Below, piece after piece: positions 9,580 to 19,330 of a DNA stretch of 64,000 nucleotides. The stretch comes from Clarkia xantiana subsp. parviflora. Its lineage: Eukaryota; Streptophyta; Magnoliopsida; Myrtales; Onagraceae. The DNA lies in contig JAPTYO010000009.1 of NCBI GenBank assembly GCA_036873135.1, positions 39,882,756 to 39,946,755 on the forward strand, in the 5' to 3' direction. Position 1 is the stretch's first letter. Every line of letters begins with the position of its first letter. The notes beneath the pieces were generated by a model. That model ran no database searches. It was given only the letters and a program-made list of their open reading frames with translations, and was not told where the DNA came from. A program made the position numbers and the translations under genes.

Positions 9580-12296
9580 ATAGCAATCCTTCGGGCATGC
9601 TTTGTTCAGGTCGCGGAAATCGACACACATCCGCCACTTGCCATTGCTCTTCTTCACCAGGACTTGGCTGGCGACCCATGTCTGGAATCGGAGCTCCTTG
9701 ATAAGCCCAGCATCGAGCAGCCTGCCTACCTCTTGCTGGATCGCGATCTTCTTGTCGGCACCCATCGGGCACCTTCTCTGTGTGATCGGCTTGACCGCGG
9801 GGTCAATCTTCAACTCATGAGTAATCACGTCGGGGCTGATTCCTGGCATACTCGGGGACCAGGCGAATAGCTCCTTGAATTCCTTCAGCAGGCCGATCAA
9901 TTCTCGGGCCGTCTCTTCAGTTAAAGCGGACCCGATTTTCACCTTCCTCTGAGGTCCATCAATCTCGACCTCCTTCAAATCTTCCATCAGGGCGGGACGC
10001 CCAAACTCCTCTTGGGGATCGGCGTCAGTCTGGAAAACAGTCATAGCCTCCTGATTCCTCCTACGGGTGGCATTGACGTAGCACCTTCTGGACGCTATCT
10101 GATCGCCCTGGACCTCCCCGATTCCGTGGTCAGTCAGGAACTTCAGTTTCTGATGGACAGTTGAGGCAATTGCCCCCAGCGGGTTGATGGTCGTCCTCCC
10201 GATAATGGCGCTGTAGGTCCCCGCAGACTCGACCACCACGAACTCTACGTTCCTCTTCTCCGACTTCCAGCCACTCCCGAACTCGACAGGTAAGGTGATC
10301 ACCCCCACCGGGTAAGAGGTAGAGCCAGAAAATCCGACCATCGGGAAGTCCGCAGGCTTCAAGTCCTTCTTGGTTTTCCCCATGGCTTGCAGTGCGTCCA
10401 TGAACAGAATATCGGAGGAGCTCCCTCCATCAATCAGAATCTGCTTCATCTCATAGCCGTCCACATTTAAGGTCACGACCAAAGCGTCATCGTGTGGGGT
10501 CTCCACACCTATCAGGTCTTCCACTGAAAAGGGAATCACCATTTCTTCTTTTGGAGTCCAATTTCGGGCCCTCTTGCCCAGCACCACAGCGATGGGAATT
10601 CGAGAAGCATATACTTCCCGAGCCGCCGTGGTATCTCCTCCCGCAGCAAGTCCTCCGTGAATCACATTAATGGTTCCCCGCTTCTCCTTGCGGGCATTGG
10701 AAGACTCTGGTTTATCCTTCTTCGGGGATCGACCGCGGGATCGGGAACGGGACCGCGATCGGGATCGGGATCGGGATCGGGATCGGCTCCGACGTCCAGC
10801 CACAAATTCTTTGAGCTTCCCCTTCTGGATCAGCTTCTCAATTTCCTTCTTCAGCTCCCGACAATGGTCAGTGTCGTGACCGTGGGCGCGGTGGAAACGA
10901 CAGTACCGATCGGCCCGAGCTCCCATAAACTCTCCATCCTTCTTCAGGGGGTATTTGGCGATACCCTGCCGGTCCATCACTGCTAACACAGCACCCATGG
11001 AGCAAATGAGAGGATTGTAACGGTCCTCCCGTTTGTCCGACTTCGAAGAACGCTTGTCTTCCCTCCGATCAGAGCGGCCTCGGCCCCGATTGTCGTCGGG
11101 CTTGTCTTTCCTCTTGCAATCATTCGATTGCTTCCCCTTGTTCGTCTTCGGAGGATCGAGGTCTCCGGCAGCTATTTTCGACTCCTGCACGTCGATTTGC
11201 TGCTTCACCCTCTTCTGCAGCGCCTCCATGTTCCACACAGTCTTCTCAGCCACGCTGTGCATCAGGTCGGAACCATAGGGTGCTGTGAGGTTCCGAATGA
11301 AGGTGCGGATGGTTTCTCCCTCCGAAATCTCCTCGTCTATCTCGGCCACGCTGGCAGTGTACCTCTGGTAATAGTGCGCCAGTGACTCGTCGGGCCTTTG
11401 TACCACTTCAGTCAGGGACCTCGCACTTTTCAGGAGGCGTCGGCGGCCCTGGTACTGCCGGATGAAGCGATCATACATCTGGGTCCAGCTAGAGATTCAT
11501 CCTGGCGGAAGGCTAAGAACCACGTCATGGCCCTCTCGCCCAGTGTACCTGGGAATAAGACACACACTATGTCGTCATTCGGGGCTCTGCCTAGACAAGC
11601 CATGAGATGTTTCTGGACATGAAGAATTGGATCCCCCTCGCCATCGTACTCCTTGATTGTCGGGATGCCCAGTCCTGGCGGGGCAGTGGTGTTCACCAAT
11701 CGGGGAACGAAGGGATGAGTGGATCAGTCCCTCAGTTCCGACATCATTTTCTTCTGGTCTCCCATGCAAATGTTCACGATCTTCACTACTTGATCGGGGG
11801 TGATAGGGCCATTGAGAGGAACGGTCCTATTTTGCTCCGGCCCAGGCCCATCGACTACAAACTGCTCCGATTGAGCAGGCTCCTTGCTCTTGTCCTGGGG
11901 TTCGGGTTGGGCCTCCTGCCCGTCCCGATTCTCCATCGGCGGAGGCGGAGGCAACTCCTCCTCCTGCGCCTTGGCGGCCTCTCTCCGGTCCAAGAGAGCC
12001 TCCATAGCTTCCAAAAATACGGGCATGGCATCCATCACAGCCTTTGCCACGTCCGGCTTTGCAGGTGCATCCTGGTCCCTCCTTGGGATCTCTTCCCGGC
12101 TCTCCGACGAGTTTCGAAGGGAATCTTCACGACCATCATGATGGCCCCCTGTTTGAGAAACAGCAGGGGGAGGATCATTCCAATCAACAGTGCGCTCCGA
12201 CAGCCCTGAATCCAGAGTTCCAGCAGGGCGGCGGGAACCGCCGGATTGTCCTTGTCTCTTCTTTTGCTTGCCATCCATCGAACGGGTAGAAGTCAT
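9577..12296 (-). pseudogene. gag-protease-RT start of element A, broken
   Basis: Gag starts at about 12296 or 12278. An in-frame CGA-to-TGA change (stop at 11724-11726) interrupts the motif RDRSTHPF, and the same frame then continues. A frameshift follows at about 11485. From 11478 the frame is open to 9577 with the Gag C-terminal half (EGETIRTFIRNL), a CX2HX4HX4C knuckle (CRFHRAHGHDTDHC), an Arg-Ser dipeptide run (about 10740-10800), the linker NVIHGGLAAGG, protease DGGSS, and the N-terminal part of RT (VDFRDLNKACPKDCY), where it is cut. The CGA-to-TGA change is the kind made by deamination of methylated cytosine. Confidence 0.85.
10738..10800 (-). repeat. Hexanucleotide run coding an Arg-Ser repeat
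   Basis: Repeats of gatcgg on the plus strand encode about ten Arg-Ser dipeptides in Gag of element A, directly after the zinc knuckle. Shorter RS runs occupy the same place in Gag of the elements at 27070-27110 and 58215-58265. Confidence 0.9.
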
Positions 12297-12314
12297 ATTT
12301 GCCTTTTGCTTCGT

Positions 12315-12331
12315 TCCCACAGACGGCGCCA
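12315..12331 (-). other. Primer-binding site of element A
   Basis: Minus strand TGGCGCCGTCTGTGGGA, one base inside the LTR; same type as the site at 59801-59817. Confidence 0.85.
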
Positions 12332-12332
12332 A

Positions 12333-13006
12333 TGTTGGATCACGGTTGGAACTCCGGTAGGTTCTTGATGGAAGTCGAACTCCTTCGCTCCAAGTAATCC
12401 TGCAAGAAGGGGATAGACCGGCCGGTGACCCAGAATCCCTCTCCGATGCTTAAATGAGTATCTCGATCACTGGTAAGCAAAAATCAGTATGTAAGTCAAC
12501 GTAATGAATCCTGAGGTAACTCCTTCCTTTATATAGGGGAGGGATTACCTCAGTTACCTGTTGAGATAACTTCCACGTTCCGTGTATCTCGGCCCATTAG
12601 CCCACGTTCTGTCTTTTCCGGCCACTTTCCCACTACGCGGGTAGTGGGCGTGTTTCTCGGCCTCATTCTCTGGTGGCAAGTCCCGACGGATGTCGGGGAC
12701 TCCAGAGTTATCTCCTTTGGTCACCGCTCGGGGCCCCTCGTCATCGGGACAGGGCCAATATTCTCAGGGATTCAATATCGGGGACTACTTAAAGGCATAT
12801 CGTCGGGGCCTACTCAAAGGCATATCGTCGGGGCCTACTCAAAGGCATATCATCGGGAGCGTCCAGCTCCTATGTCGGGACCGACCTTGTCGGGACTTCC
12901 CGTATTGGACCTCCAGGCCTCTTTTCGGAGCCCAATGGGCCTATTCCGCCGTTTGCTCCGTTTACTTGTCGTCAATTGGGCCTAACGGCTAGGTCGGAAC
13001 CCATCA
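12333..13006 (-). repeat. 5' LTR of element A (674 bp)
   Basis: Runs from TGTTGGATCACGG to AACCCATCA; the outer bases are shared with the LTRs at 18117 and 51653. A minus-strand TATA box lies at 12528-12535. A 25-bp unit (cggggcctactcaaaggcatat) is repeated about three times at 12780-12856, where the LTR at 51653 has only a single related copy (ggggcctacttaaaggcat). Confidence 0.88.
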
Positions 13007-13116
13007 ATGTACATGCCTATATATGATCATTGCTTGGTGTTTCCTTCTTAGAAGAATGGTACCACGTGTACTTGCAATTATTCGTTTCTTCACTTCGGTG
13101 GAATGCCGAGCACTTG
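13007..13116. other. Junction between elements A and C
   Basis: Short non-coding stretch of unknown origin between the LTR of A and the truncated protease region of C. Confidence 0.4.
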
Positions 13117-13960
13117 TCAGCTTGGTGCCCCCCAAGTCGCTTGGCAGTCGTACCGCTGTTTCCTGATGGTTTCTATTACTTCATCTTCAGACAGTGATGC
13201 GCCTACTCGGACCATCCTTTCTGGCTCATCTATCTTGATTTCTTGTAATGCTTCAACAAGAGCAAGATGCGCATGATCTACCCTTGGGTTTTCATCAATG
13301 ACGGGAATTTCGCAATTGTTTGTCTTGACATTATGTTGGAGTGCAACCTTGTAGCAGTCTTTTGATAGCTGCTGATCTCCCTCTATTTCACCAATTCCTG
13401 CCTTTGTTGGAAACATGATCTTTTGGTGTTGTGTTGACGCTTATCATACCCTACTTGTTCATGGTTTTATACCCTAGGATTCCATTATATGCGTCAATCT
13501 TTTCTACGATCACGAACGGAACGCCGATTTGGAGTTGTTGCTCTCCTTCTCCTATTCCGCATTGCGCGGTGTTGAATTTAGTGTGCTGGTTTTGCGATGT
13601 ATGCTTCACGTGTTCACTTTCAAGGGGCCTGGGTTTATTTGATGTGTTTCTTCATACACTTGTGACTCTTCCCGAGGTTGTGTCTGTATGACGATTGTGC
13701 ACATGGTTGAGAGATATTATACTGGTGGAATCCTCATCTTCTCCTTTGTTTTGGCCGAAGATTAAGTTTCGCTGTCAGCGTACGTTTTGAGTGGTACGAC
13801 CCTTCTTATGTTCTTGACAAGGGTAAACTTGCTGGATGTTGGAAATAATTCTCTAACTCTTTTCTCGTGATGGGTTTGGCACAGGCGTGCGTATAACATA
13901 GGAGCGTATCCTGAATTCCTATCTTCCATAATGTTGATGACGTTGTCACTTGGGTGATGC
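13117..13960 (-). pseudogene. Protease region remnant of element C
   Basis: Read on the minus strand, around 13440-13560 the sequence encodes VPFVIVEKIDAYNGILGY, matching the protease end at 36500-36560 (VPFLVVEKLDAYNDILGY). The frame at 13416-13117 encodes GIGEIEGDQQLSKDCYK, matching GIGEVKGEQQLSKECYN at 36390. It loses homology after EDEVIETI at about 13160. Stops and frameshifts separate the pieces. Confidence 0.7.
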
Positions 13961-14459
13961 CCCCGTCTTGTTTATTATTGCAGCGCGATTTTTAGTCTTG
14001 TGCGTATAGAATGCTTGAGGCTCCGTTGCATGGGGGATGTTGTATGGCCTAAGCCGTTTGTTGTTCCTAGTGCGATAGCTTGTGTTGTTGACGCAATTAA
14101 TATATGCGTAGTTGTTACTTGGCGTTATTCCAAGGTAGTATGCATGATATAGTAATGTACCTACGAAAGTAGATTTAACCTTTATTAGATATTTGGAGTT
14201 CGTACAACGGATTACAGGAAGGCTTCTACTGATCGCTCCTTTTGAAAAGTACTAAGGCTAATAAACATAAGTTGTACTTAATCTAAGAAGACTTAAAGTA
14301 GATATGCAAAAATGGAGATAAAGGGATTGATGATGTGTTTGACGTCTTCATATGTGATTTGTCGGCAAGTTGATTCTGCCACGTGCCACATAGTTCCTCA
14401 GTGCATCTATCGTGTTGAGCTCTTCAATCTCCACCTTTGTGGATGAACAAATGTTGGTG
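13961..14459. other. Decayed sequence between gag and protease remnants of C
   Basis: No open frame or recognisable motif; probably degenerate internal sequence of element C. Confidence 0.35.
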
Positions 14460-15614
14460 TTATGCCCCCCCAGTTTTATGACGCTTGCATCGTTCTTCAA
14501 CGTTCTTGCCAAGGAAGGCAGTCATTGGTTCAAGTGGACGGTGAAGTTTGTTTTCCGAGAGTTTGAAATTTGTTTCCTCCATCTTCGTGCTCCAAAGACT
14601 GTATAAGTTTTCATAATTGGTTCCATGAGTGACGTTGTTTTTCCGGCGCTTGGCGATAGGTGGACTATCATTCGCCTTTTCTTGTCCTTTGCCTTTTCCT
14701 GAAGACTTCACATGTGACTTCTTTTGATGCTTATTACCTTGGTCGATATACTTCTTCATTTCTCCTTTTAAGATTAAGCTGTTTACATGAAACCTTAATC
14801 CAACACAGCTTTCCGTCTCGTGGTCATACACTTCTTGATTTTCACACCATTTGCTTTTATCTTTTCCCAATGGGCCCTTGCGGAAATTAGAGGGCTTTTT
14901 CCACAGCTTGGTCTCCTTTATCTCTATCAACATGACGGACAGTGGTGTGTTCAATGAAACACATTTGGCGAGATTGGTCTTTTTGAGCCTTTGGACGTCT
15001 GACTGGAATGGTCTCTTTTGTTGCGGTTGTCTCTTTTCCCAGGAAGCGTCTATCTTTTTTTTAATTATTGCCTTCAAGGTTCTTGTTGTAAGTCCCGTGA
15101 TTGGGACATCATCGTCATTAACAGGTTTTTTCCGTCCCTCCTTGTGATGGATGTCAGCATCGTCTTGGCTTGTCCTCGTGGAAGAACATTCCTTGTGTAT
15201 TTTTGAGGGGGAGGTTGGAGGTTGTTTCCATGCCCCTTCTTGGTGTTGTGCTATCACATACGGGTTGTATGAGCATGCAGCTCCTTGCCTTGGTTGTTGG
15301 TACTGGAAGGTACCTTCCGTGTATTGCCTCCCTATTCTTTGGTGCGGTGTGTCTTGATGACTTATGACTCGGGACTTTGTTCTTGTCTCCTCGACTTTTC
15401 CGTTGATTGGAGGCAGAGGTGGTGGTGGCGGGGAATATCCTTGGTTCCTTAACATCTTTCGGAATGCAAGCAGCTCTTCAAGCGCGGTCATCATGGTAGG
15501 AGTGACAGGCGGTGGCGGGTTGACACCTTTGTATTGGAGGACTCCTTGGTCGTACTGTGCGAAGGATGCACTTTTTGTTGGCATGAAGAAAGCTTTGGAT
15601 GTGGCAACAGGCAT
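14460..15614 (-). pseudogene. Gag C-terminal part of element C (384-codon frame)
   Basis: The frame has a Pro-rich segment, a spacer, and the Gag C-terminal motif WCENQEVYDHETESC followed by SLILKGEMKKYIDQ, which aligns with WCDNHEAYGHDTNEC...QRGELKQFVDH in element B. The first His of the CX2HX4HX4C pattern is Gln here, so zinc binding is probably weakened. The usual Gag core (EYDGEGDP-type) is absent. The frame ends just after a degenerate NVTHGTNYE, equivalent to the NVIHGG linker. Confidence 0.65.
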
Positions 15615-16240
15615 GTGGGAGGGTCCAAGTCGACTTCTTGTCGGCTTCTACGTGGTTATGACCAAGGCGTCGTGGTACGCAATGTGCTCTTTGTCCTTTG
15701 ATGAAAAACCAATGACATCTTAAAAGGCGGCATCCTTTATGACGGCCCCCTTTATGTCGACATACTCCATGTTGGTATCATGGAACTTGTGCATTGTCTT
15801 TACAACGTACACTTCTTGCTCGTATGACTTCTCGATTTCAGCATCAAAGTCTCCATGGGATGCAATGTATGCTATATTTTGGACTCTAAGGCCATGCTGT
15901 GCGGAAGGCACACTGCTTTTTGGCATGGAGGATGCAGCGAACATGTCTTTATGCACGTGCAAATGATCCTGCTGACTTGTTGCATGCTTCTGTTTGTTGG
16001 CTGCTGTTTTCTTCCAACGAACATGATTTCTTCTTTCTTCCGGTGGATTGACGTCATTAGGAAGAGGTTAATTGCGTACCATAGCTTGCTGCTGCACTCT
16101 ATCAGCTGGCATCCCGTATGGGAACTCTTCATTGATCCCCGTCCTTTGCTCGAACTCGTGTGCTGATGCATTTTTCTGAACTTCGGGACCGTACTGTGCG
16201 GAAGGCACGTTTGCGGTTGGCACGGATGAGGCGGTAGACT
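15556..16240 (-). repeat. Three degenerate repeats in the gag leader of element C
   Basis: The phrase ctgtgcggaaggcac...ttggcatgg occurs at about 15556, 15899 and 16195. In minus-strand translation each gives a variant of SSxPxxxVPSAQYGxxVQ, in different frames because of frameshifts. Confidence 0.65.
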
Positions 16241-16354
16241 CTGCGTCTGGAATGTGAGAAGGTCCTGGTTGGCTTCATGTCGGCTTCGGCTTGCTTGCAC
16301 CTGCCTTCTTCGTTCGTCTTCCTGTCATAGCTTGCGGTATGGAACGACTTTTTA

Positions 16355-16377
16355 TTCGAATCACGCTGACGGCGCCA
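16355..16377 (-). other. Primer-binding site of element C
   Basis: On the minus strand it begins TGGCGCCGTCAGCG and continues to TTCGAA. The TTCGAA lies where the T-loop complement of a tRNA would be, as in the sites at 30607 and 36989. Confidence 0.7.
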
Positions 16378-16379
16378 AA

Positions 16380-17059
16380 TGTTAAGTTGGTTTCCAGTTG
16401 GGTAACTTCGGGCTTCTCTCCCACGAATGGGCTCTGGATGTGTGCTCAGGAACGGGTATCTGTCTGTACGTTGTGAACCTTTGAGATACGATCCTCGAAC
16501 TAGTCTTCAACTTCCTAACTTTGATCTCTCGAACTCCGGGACCTGCACAAGCGGCGGTAACCAGCGTTGAAGAGGGGGGATGCTGGTTGGGCCCTCTCCG
16601 ACGCTTAAGTCAAAATATTTAGAGAGAGAAAGTCTTTAGAGATAAGTCAGAGCACCCAAAATCCAGAATGAGGGAATTGTTTAAAATGGGAGACCTAGGT
16701 CCCTATTTATAGGGAACCAAAGGATCGTGCCCAGTTTTGAACGATTTGATGCCGGTATAAAGGAAAACGTATACCGTCATCAAGGTGGACTATGCGCACA
16801 CTGACTTCTCGTACTTGGCAAAATAATCGGGATAAGCGCGCGGAGAACGTCGGTAATCCGGACCTACCCGGATCGTTTAGCAATCCGGACCGGGTCCGGA
16901 TTGGCTTAGGGCAATCCGGAAGTCCCCTGGTCCGGGTACTGCGCGTATTCCGGACCGTTTTGGACTTGGGTGTCCGCGGAAGAGTTCTTTTACGGGTTTT
17001 GGAGTATTTTGCGAGGCCCGAAATGTAAATACGAACCCGAATTGGACAGATATCTAACA
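16380..17059 (-). repeat. 5' LTR of element C (680 bp)
   Basis: Runs from TGTTAAGTTGG to ATATCTAACA. Minus-strand TATA box at 16704-16711. The U3 side has repeated ggattgcc/ggcaatcc phrases (16850-16925), and cgtaaatacgaacccgaat-like sequence near the end, both shared with the LTR at 29774-30604. Confidence 0.8.
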
Positions 17060-18116
17060 GATCTTACTCGAACATGTTAACATCATATTTTGATTAAATC
17101 CATCTCAACAAAATAATATTTAATAGTTATTACTCTATTTATTGTACTTTTTAAATATTTTTAAATGTGGTTCTTTTAGAGTTGATGGAAGCATACTGAT
17201 AAATTAGTGTCTTTAACAATGTTTTATATTTTAAATCTCACTTTATAGTATATAACCTTACTTATAACAAGAAAAACATTATTCTTTTTCTAATAATGAT
17301 ATTTATCTAAATTTCATAACCCAATTAACCAATGTAGTTTATTTTGTGATTCTTATAATATATATATATATATATGATTTTATCCAATATAAATAGAAAT
17401 ATAATGCTGCCATATTTTTTTTATAAATATATGAATAACATAAATAGCTATAATTAAAAAATCATTATTAAGAATATTATAGATTACTATATTTTCCTTA
17501 GTTTGATTTTTTTTTGAATTTTTTTATAAATAATAGTTTTTGTTATAGTTTTAAATTAATGCATTTTCTGATTTTTTTTAATTACTATAATAATATCTTA
17601 TAACCATGATAAACGTACAAATGCAAAAAAAAAAAAAAAATTGTTTCTATTCCAATAAAAAAAATCTATTTTGATTTTCTCTCCCGCCCGGTGCGTGGTA
17701 ACTAGCTAGTATTATATATTATAGCTAGTATTATATATTGTGTTAAAAAATATATATATATACGATACTGTAGAGAGACAGACACAAAACAAAAGTGAGG
17801 AGTGTGGGGTCCATAAATAAAGAGATTTAATTGACCGCTCATCAATGGAGAGATGAGGTGATAGGGAAATGTGATGATCTCTGACTTGCTTCATCCTATG
17901 GCTAGAAATTCGATTTGATTTTAACTGGACTTAATTTTAGCTGTTCCCTTAAATTTAAGATAAATTATGCACCATATATTATTTTCGGATGTTATTCAGT
18001 GCAGCAAATATGTTTTGACGTCAGCCAATTGTACGCATGGTTCGATATTCGATTAGGAAAAAAAAAATCAATGTATAGTTATATATTGAGATGTTGTCAA
18101 CATAAGTTCTTACATG
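17060..18116. other. AT-rich intergenic sequence
   Basis: Very AT-rich, with AT microsatellites (17358-17377, 17749-17761) and an A17-type run (17625-17640). No gene or element recognised. It ends with the left target-site copy acatg (18112-18116) of the next element. Confidence 0.6.
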
Positions 18117-18754
18117 TGTTGGATCACGGCGGAGCTCCGGTTACGGTGACGGATTCCTTAGCTCCTCGCAATCCTGCAGAAGGGGATAGAGGGCAGTGGC
18201 CCAGAATCCCTCTCCGATGCTTAACGTAAGTATGGTGGCCAACAGCGCAAGTAAGCAATAAATGTGTGTGTAAAACGTAACCCTAATCTGGGATAACTTC
18301 CCTCCTTTTATAGAGGAAAAGTTACCCCAGTTACCTGGTTAGGCCGTTGGATCGTGATCCGTTATCCCACATATTTCGCCGTGTATCTGGCCATGTATCT
18401 CGTGCGGTTATTCGTATCCCCCAAATCTCGCCCATTATGCCACTACTGTGATCGTGGCGAGATTTCCGGGATTGTGCTTTTACTGGCGAGCCTCGATCGT
18501 TATTAGAGGCTCCCAAGTTAAGTCGTTTAAGGATTCGGTCTCGGGGAGTGGCTTCAACTCCCATATCGGGACCGACTACGTCCAGGTCCGATATTTTCAG
18601 TGCCCTCCTCTATCGGGGCCATACTTGCTCGGGGCCTTTCGATGTCGGAGCCTCCTTCTGTCGGAGCCCTTAGCCCTCCAGCTCCTAGCCCAACGGGCCT
18701 AAATGCCGTTTGTCAATCGTTAAGGGGCCTAACGGCCTCCGCCGGAGCCCATCA
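18117..18754 (-). repeat. 3' LTR of Retand-like element 1 (638 bp)
   Basis: Starts TGTTGGATCACGG and ends GGAGCCCATCA. Minus-strand TATA box TATAAAA at 18306-18312. Homologous to the LTRs of A and of element 2. Confidence 0.93.
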
Positions 18755-18770
18755 TCTGCCCCCAAGACGT
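18755..18770 (-). other. Polypurine tract of Retand-like element 1
   Basis: On the minus strand the sequence ...CTTGGGGGCAGA lies directly before the LTR start TGATGGGC. The equivalent GGGGGCAAA precedes the LTR at 52367. Confidence 0.85.
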
Positions 18771-19165
18771 GAGGGACTTTTAGTGCGTCGCGTCTTCCAA
18801 CATCGGGCTTTTCGTATTTTTATCGGAGGCCTTTGTGTGGAATGTCGGAGGCCATTGCCTTGATCTTTTCGAGATCTTCTGGGATCTTGTTTGTACTCAA
18901 AAGGATTTCTTGATTAGACCAGCATTTAATGCTGATGGGAGATGAGGGAACGTTTCGGACTCTGCACGCTTATCTGCTGGAAAAGCACTTTTCAACCGTT
19001 CCAATGCGTCATTATTTCTTGTCTTATTCGTCCCATGCGTCCTGACGGTTCAGATTAAAACCGTTCGCATTTTCCGAATTCGCACGTTTCCCCTTGGACG
19101 ATCATGATTGAATCGTTTCGAATTCTGTGGCTCAGATTGCCCACCCCTTCAGTTCCCTTTTTTCT

Positions 19166-19172
19166 TATAAAA
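19166..19172 (+). promoter_or_regulatory. TATA box of the aORF in element 1
   Basis: TATAAAACCCTAAC stands about 160 bp upstream of the aORF ATG. The same arrangement (TATAAAATCCTAAC, 52749) occurs in element 2, suggesting a conserved promoter for the antisense gene that is separate from the LTR promoter. Confidence 0.6.
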
Positions 19173-19330
19173 CCCTAACTCTACACACTGTTTTACCTTT
19201 CTTTTATCTCCCGTTCTTTGCGATCCCAAGAGCTGTGATTCTCCAGATTTCAAGTTTTCACCGGCGATTCAAGTTTTTACCAGCGTTTCAGGCACTTCGA
19301 GCTTCTTTGATCAGGACCATTCCAACCACT

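Larger units (their letters stand above)
9580..13006 (-). mobile_element. Element A: 5' half of a Tat/Retand-like gypsy element
   Basis: The minus-strand order is LTR (12333-13006), PBS, gag, protease and the start of RT, where it stops at the LTR of element B. The rest (RT core to 3' LTR) would lie beyond the left end of the window if B inserted into A. Its gag-pol is close to those at 22987-27684 and 54178-59763, so it belongs to the same group. Confidence 0.85.
13117..17059 (-). mobile_element. Element C: truncated, decayed gypsy element with one LTR
   Basis: Minus-strand order: LTR (16380-17059), PBS, a repeat-containing gag leader, a Gag C-terminal frame, and a decayed protease region that ends near 13150. 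No RT or integrase. LTR end sequences and PBS match the family at 29774-30728. Confidence 0.75.

Noticed and set aside
17060..18116. Possible gene in the AT-rich spacer
   Set aside because: Frames are short and AT-driven; no motif or splice pattern.
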